From: Ailanthus altissimus
Taxonomy: Eukaryota > Streptophyta > Magnoliopsida > Sapindales > Simaroubaceae
Length of the DNA: 64,000 bases
NCBI GenBank assembly: GCA_946807835.1
Contig: OX327699.1
Coordinates: forward strand, 17,968,014 to 18,032,013
Reading direction: 5' to 3'
The notes below the pieces were generated by a model, which had not been told where the DNA came from, did not search any database, and saw only the letters and a list, made by a program, of their open reading frames with translations. The translations under genes and the position numbers were made by a program. Within the stretch, counting starts at the first letter, position 1. Each line of letters begins with the position of its first letter. This document shows, one piece after another, positions 58,700 through 64,000 of the stretch.

Positions 58700-59960
58700 G
58701 TTAGCCAAAGATAGGCTAAGGAGAAAGATTAACTCGCCAATCAGATATGCACAAGTAGATTTGATTGATCATGCCTTTAACTCTGTCTTAAATTTGATGA
58801 GTCTAGAACATACAGTGAGGTTATGAAGAGTGAAAATAGAAATGAATGGCAACAAAACATGGAAGAAGATATTAGTTCTTTTAAGAAAAATAAGACCCAA
58901 GAGTTGGTGTAGAGACCTCAAAAGAAACTAGCGAGGTGCAAATGAGTGTATAAAGTTAAGAAGAGGATACCGAAGGTAGAGCCTACAAAATTCAATGATA
59001 GGCTAGTTGCATAAGGTTTTACTCAAAGAAAGGGAGTTGACTTTCATGTTATATTCTCTCTAGTCGTCAAGCACACATCCATTAAGATTTTATTAGCTAT
59101 GCGTGCAAACCTTGATTTACATTTAGAGGAGATGGATGTAAAGATAATTTTTTTCATGGAGAGCTTGAGGAGACGATTTACATGGCACAATCACAAGGGT
59201 TTGTAGAGCCCGAAAATATGAGTATACTTGTTTATTAAAGAAGTCGTTATATGGGTTAAAGCAATCACCTAGACAGTGGTATAAGAGATTTGATTAGTTT
59301 ATAAGGGCTTGTAGATTTAGTAGGAGCAAATATGACGGATGCGTGTACTTTAAGAGCTTGAGCAGTAGGATGTTGTATTTGCTTATATACTTTGATGATA
59401 AATTGAACGCATGTAGAAATATGAAAGAAATACAGAAACTCAAGAAGGAGTTGAATGACAAGTTTGAGATGAAGGATTTGGGAGCAGCAAATAGGATATT
59501 AGATATGAATTTTGTGAGAGAAAGAAGAGATGTTATCTTTTTATCATAATAGCGATATATACTCAACATTCTAAAAATGTTTGATATGTCCAATGCAAAA
59601 GCTGTCTCTACTCATTTAGCCATACATTTTAAACTTTCAGTGGCACAATCGCCAACATCTGAAGAGGAAAAACTGTAGATGCGTAAAGTATCATACGCAA
59701 ACATTGTAGGGAGCATTATGTATGCGATAATTGTATAAGACCAGACATAACACAGGCTGAGAGCATGGTGAGTAGATACATAACGAATCTAGAAAATGAT
59801 TAGTGGCTTGCAGTGAAGTGGATATTGAGATATCTTAAAAGAATGTTGGATTATGGATTGATGTATAAAAGGACTGAAGATATCAATGTAATGGTAGCAG
59901 GATACGTTGACTCTAATTATGCAGGTGATCTAGACAATAGGAGATTATTCACAAGTTATT
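58700..59960 (+). pseudogene. copia RT and RNase H remnant
   Basis: Broken frames cover the RT start (about 58850-59060), the palm (a YGLKQSPRQWY-type block at about 59249-59282 and an LIYFDD block at about 59382-59400) and the RNase H start (GYVDSNYAGDLD, about 59900-59935). Stops and indels occur throughout. After about 59957 the RNase H frame is lost. Confidence 0.75.
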
Positions 59961-60961
59961 TAAGCTGCAAGAAATAGAAGGCTCGTTATGATCCCACCAT
60001 GCAACAAACTCTTGTTATATGTTGCCATACTTTCTTAGAGATTCGTTCACTGAATCATATTGTTTGATTCGGATTTTCAGTTTGATGTTGGGTTTTGTGG
60101 TTATCATCGTTGCTCCACAATGGTTCTCTATTTCGATTCTTGGAAGGCATTGATGGCCCTTTTTGTCCTTATTCCCACAGACAACTCCAAAATTTGTTGA
60201 TCGAAAAATTTGGTTCTGTAGGTCAATAAGTTTTGAATTTGAATTTGTAGGAACAAATGTGGGCTCTGTCGGTTGGGCTACATTGAAAGCAGACTGTGAA
60301 CCTAAATGTTCTAGCTTTAAGCTGCAAGAATTGGAAAAGCTTGTTATGATTCTATAGGTGATGGTTTTGGCGACAATTCTTTGATACTTAAGTTAGTGAT
60401 CTGAAGATGATGTTTTGCCAAAAGTTTTTTAGTTAAGAAAGGTGGTGTTATATGTTACAGTTGCTCGAATTTCCTTTTTACAGCTGAGTCTTGGTCTTGC
60501 AACTCTGAAGTTTTTGGACGACAGATTATACCATTTTCTCCTTAAGTGATAACGTGCTCAGGGTGATTGAAATCTCGACATTATGGTCACTTACCTTATA
60601 AGAGATGTGCCTTGATATTTCCTGTGATTCTTAAGATTATTTCTTAATGGGAAATGGTGATAGTTTCAGTTTGATTCCTGTCATTTAAGGCTTGGGCGAC
60701 TCGGGGATATTTGGTCACAAAAGCTCCAAACAGCTTAAGGAATATTTAGGTTAGGTCTAGCTCGGGAACATTTGGTAATGGACATCTTGAGTGACTTAGA
60801 GAAGGTGAACTTATAGTGTAACTCATTCATCTTGGTTGGCTTTTGGGAGAAAAATTTTGGCTTGTTGATTTTGTGCCATTTTCAAGGATGGACCTAGACT
60901 CGTGGTTGGTTCAATTTTTAGGGGGGGAATAATTATTATTTTGTACAAGTATAGAAAAAAT
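59961..60961. other. Unassigned repeat-like sequence
   Basis: The block AAGCTGCAAGAA.TxGAA.AGCTTGTTATGAT occurs at 59962-59992 and again at 60319-60350. Further on, CTCGGGRAYATTTGGT occurs twice (about 60698 and 60761). A purine run lies at about 60919-60928, upstream of the LTR copy. It may be the interior of the long-LTR family element, but I cannot show this. Confidence 0.45.
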
Positions 60962-62170
60962 TGTTAGAAATTGTGTTTATGTGTCATTTCAATATTGTGT
61001 GAATATTAATTATTTAATATTTATACGATAAGCATTTCGAATAAAATTGTTAATATTAAATATATATGATAAAATATTTATAATATTTCAAACATTGTAT
61101 GATTTGAAGGAGTTCAGATTTGGTCTAAAGGAGTTTAGACCAGGGCTAATGTTTAGCAACATTATGAGTTAGCATGTTCCAAAAGTCAGCGAGATCTAAA
61201 AAGTTAAAGTCTTGTCTGAAATGAGACAAAGATCAGATGATATATTAGTAATGACATAGTTGTAAAGTGTTGTTAATAGTACTGAGAAATGTCATTGTGT
61301 AAGTATGTTCTTGAACATTATATTCCTGATGTATTTTCACTAATGCAGGTTTGTAGGTAAAACTTTATTTAACATAGATTGATGTATGTCTATATTTGAA
61401 TGGTCTATATGGTTAGTGTTAACAAACTATGAGTATGGTGAAAGCTCATATAGACATGCGGGTATTCAGTGAGAATTAAATACTGAACAGACTCAATTAG
61501 AATCTCTAATAAACATCCTATAAAGTAATCAATTGAGGGTCATTTCGAGTTAAGTAATATTCATGGTCCATTGACCTAAGCACTATGGGGGGCTTATGAA
61601 TGATTCATCATACTCAGGTTCTACACATGTCAGGGACTTTTCGTGATCTGACTGTTGGATATCGTTGGGTATGATCCGATACTTATAGAGTCCGGTTATG
61701 TAGATATGGGATCCTTCAGTTCATATGTATGAGTTGTATATCTTGATACTTTAAGATTATATTTCAAAAAGTCTTACGACCATAAGCAATAAACCTGAAA
61801 TTTTTTTTTTGTAAGATTGCCAATATTGTAAAAGTGTTTGCAAATATTATTTATGGAAATAGGAATCCGAAGATAAGTTCATGGTTGAGTATATAGAGAC
61901 TTGATGGTGATGATCTATGTCTCTACTATTCCCGGATATATATGATGGAGGGACTATACAAATATATATTAATCTTAGCTTGTAAGGTTCAACGCATCGT
62001 TTTGTAATTTTCGTAACATGTGTGTGAAGCATTATTTACGAACTTATGAAAAAGTTTCGTAAGATAAATGAGTGTGAATTTAAGGAGTTTCATAATATGA
62101 AGTGTATTTGTTGAACATTAAAGTAACGCATTAGATAAAATAGTTCGATCTAAAAAATTTTCGATTAATA
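60962..62170 (+). repeat. Partial copy 4 of the long LTR family
   Basis: It begins TGTTAGAAATTG and follows copy 2 (17666 onwards) through TTCAATATTGTRTGAATATTAATTA, GATTTGAAGGAGTTCAGATT, the GGTCTAAAKGARTTTAGACCAG block and the ATATATGATGGAGG block. Similarity fades near 62170, about half way through the LTR. It is the only copy preceded by non-interrupted sequence, so it could be the LTR of a truncated element. Confidence 0.75.
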
Positions 62171-63085
62171 AGAATTATTTTAAAATCTCAAAAAAAGAGC
62201 ACGTAAACTTAAATGTTAAATTTAAAAATATTGGTTAACAAGTGTCACTTGGTCATTGGATTTGAGTAACCATTAGCACAATATGATTGGCCATAGATAA
62301 GCCATTCGGCAAGCAATAGCCGTACATGACCAACTCTAGTTAAAATAAAGCATTTGATACCTTAAGATAATGACATCTACCATTTGAAAGAATGACTTTA
62401 TGCATGCATTGTCGTGCTTTTTGTTTAAAGCATACGTGCCGTAATAAACACCATTTGAAAGAATGACTAAATGCATGCCTTGATAAATTGACTTTGTAAA
62501 GCAATTTGTTTGCCACTAATTTTACTTATGTTCCGCCAGCACATTCCCTTACCATTAAGCTTATGTAAGCAAGGCATGAAGTGGCTAATGTTAACTTTGT
62601 CATGTTTAAAAGAATTCGGCCACTCAAATACTTTTAATTGGTTGCATTTGGTGGTAAATGATACTATATAAATGAGGCAATGTTCAGGTGTGTGTGGTTT
62701 TTTAGTAAAAGTTATTAAGTACACTAATAGTTAGTGTAATATTAGACTGAGAGTATTTAAAAGTAAAGATTGCATAACAATTTTTACTGAAATTAATAAT
62801 TTGTCATTTTAGTTCTTAAACCCTACCGAATGTTGCGAATTAAAATTATTTACAAGATTGCTTTAAGGTGAATTTCAGAAACAAAAAATACTTTGAATTG
62901 TCTTTAAAGATAATTTTTAATTTTATTAGTATAATAAAATTTATATTTATGTATTTTATTCAACTATGTTAATTTTGTATGTGAGATATGCAAAATTAAA
63001 ATATTCAATTATTACACATTTATTCTACGTATAGCACACTAACAAAATTTTAGATAAAAATCGAGTAAATATTATATATATTATT
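62171..63085. other. AT-rich intergenic sequence
   Basis: A 14-base block CACCATTTGAAAGAATGACT-like sequence occurs twice (about 62370-62400 and 62449-62470), suggesting a short local duplication of about 80 bp. No gene recognised. Confidence 0.45.
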
Positions 63086-63098
63086 AAGGTTGGCTGTT

Positions 63099-63236
63099 GG
63101 AGAGCATGGGGGCTCAGCCAAGTTGGCTGAGCCCCCCAAGGTCTCACATCCCCACCTGGGTTCGACTCCCCCTCCCCTCCAGGTGGTGCGAAAATGTTGA
63201 AAAATGTTGTAATCCCCCCATTAAAAAAAAAAAAAA
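63099..63236 (+). mobile_element. SINE with perfect target duplication
   Basis: A 138 bp element ends in a poly(A) tail (63223-63236) and is flanked by GGTTGGCTGTT at 63088-63098 and 63237-63247. It carries a Pol III B-box-like GGGTTCGACTCCC (63160-63172) and an imperfect hairpin around GGGGCTCAGCCAAGTTGGC near the 5' end. It matches the element at 35684-35797. Confidence 0.9.
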
Positions 63237-63247
63237 GGTTGGCTGTT

Positions 63248-64000
63248 AGGCATGAAAAATTGTTTATAAAATAACAAAGAAAAGAAAAAGATGACGGGTA
63301 GTGAAATAATTCAAAATGATGCGAATTATTATTTTCAAGGTTCAAATAATTTAAACTCGTTTTTGTTAGACTTTATAAATAGAGTTTTTAAAAGTAAATT
63401 TTTTAAAAAATGTTATTGAGTTTTTGATTGTAAATAAAAAAAATTTGTAGTCGTAGATTATTTAGTTATACATTATTAAAAGTATTTATTTGTTATTAAA
63501 TTATAAAAAAAATATTTAATAAATTTATATTTAAATTTTAAATATATTTTTTTTACATAAAATAAAATTTTATTAGTGATGTCATTTCACAAATTACAAT
63601 AAAGCATTAATGACGCCGATTGAAAACAAACATGAATTCTTTTGGCTAACGAGTTTTAAAGTTTAACTAATGTATTTTTTTTTAACTAACAAACACATTA
63701 AGGTTTAAATTATAATTAAAGTTTTTTTTAATTAATATATTTTTATAAACAGCACAAAAAACAATTAGAACTAAAATTTAGTTTTACAATCAATGTAAAA
63801 TAATGGTCAAAATAATTAGGACTCTAAATATCAATAAATATAAATTTATAAAATTTAAGTAAAATACATACATAATAATCAATAAATTATATAAATTATT
63901 TTATTTGGGATAAAAGATAAAAATAAAATAAAATAATACGTATTTATGATAATTTGTTTTGTAAAAGTATAATAATTATAGAGCTATGGAGATGTGATGC
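63248..64000. other. AT-rich sequence to the window edge
   Basis: I see no gene or bounded repeat here. The composition is extremely AT-rich. Confidence 0.5.

Larger units (their letters stand above)
55851..59960 (+). mobile_element. Ty1/copia element, plus strand, full-order but degenerate
   Basis: After the primer-binding site come gag, protease region, GAG-pre-integrase, integrase, RT and RNase H remnants in copia order, broken by many stops and frameshifts. A 328 bp MITE interrupts it at 58369-58696. The RNase H frame ends abruptly at about 59960, where unrelated sequence begins. It is related to the minus-strand element at 30719-34083. Confidence 0.85.

Noticed and set aside
58374..58826. 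Lys/Asn/Phe-rich ORFs on both strands around 58374-58826
   Set aside because: They are translations of the hAT MITE's A-rich, palindromic interior.
1..64000. CRISPR arrays, bacterial operons, tRNA or rRNA genes
   Set aside because: No regularly spaced repeats, prokaryotic gene order or cloverleaf-compatible tRNA outside the SINEs; the gene structures are eukaryotic.

Overview
This is a window of plant nuclear DNA, most likely from a woody eudicot. It is AT-rich. Its genes are split by short AT-rich GT-AG introns and widely spaced. Many retroelement relics lie between them. Nothing in the sequence fixes the species.

Six protein-coding genes look intact, and I could give each a continuous exon model: an AAP-type amino acid permease (+, 6071-9302); a five-KH-domain RNA-binding protein of the HEN4/At4g18375 type (-, 10167-13443); a WWE-PARP-RST protein of the RCD1/SRO family (+, 25813-27616); an inositol-tetrakisphosphate 1-kinase (+, 41281-44876); the small plastid ribosomal protein PSRP6 (-, 46480-46836); and a DUF1005 protein (+, 49476-51215). 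They are separate transcription units with unrelated jobs (amino acid transport, RNA processing, stress signalling, inositol phosphate synthesis, plastid translation, unknown). There is no operon or cluster logic.

Layout. 1-4300: a decayed Ty1/copia element split by a 2.5 kb solo-LTR-like insertion. 5.8-13.5 kb: the permease and KH genes, head to tail-opposed (convergent). 15655-21464: a gypsy element with two 496 bp LTRs, a large pol deletion and a 2.2 kb nested insertion, followed directly by a TRIM-like miniature element and a LINE 3' fragment. 23.6-24.65 kb: a decayed third copy of the nested LTR family. 25.8-27.6 kb: the SRO gene, then a ~790 bp tandem duplication of non-coding DNA. 30.7-34.1 kb: a minus-strand copia relic with both LTRs. 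35.7-36.6 kb: a SINE and a solo gypsy LTR. 39.8-40.65 kb: a long-TIR, Mutator-like non-autonomous element. 41.3-51.2 kb: the ITPK, PSRP6 and DUF1005 genes, with a foldback repeat at 48.3-48.9 kb. 54.05-54.97 kb: an unidentified retroposed sequence with a 17 bp target duplication. 55.2-60 kb: a second decayed copia element carrying a hAT-type MITE and an in-frame 186 bp duplication. 60.96-62.17 kb: a fourth copy of the LTR family. 63.09-63.25 kb: a second copy of the SINE.

The most informative signal beyond the genes is the transposon stratigraphy. Target-site duplications can be read directly for two nested LTR copies, three SINEs, one hAT MITE and one retroposed sequence. In several cases the interrupted reading frame resumes exactly on the far side. 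I found no convincing new biological system. The main candidates for novelty are the ORF-less long-LTR family with four copies here, the unidentified 0.88 kb retroposed sequence, and two GC-AG introns in otherwise ordinary genes.
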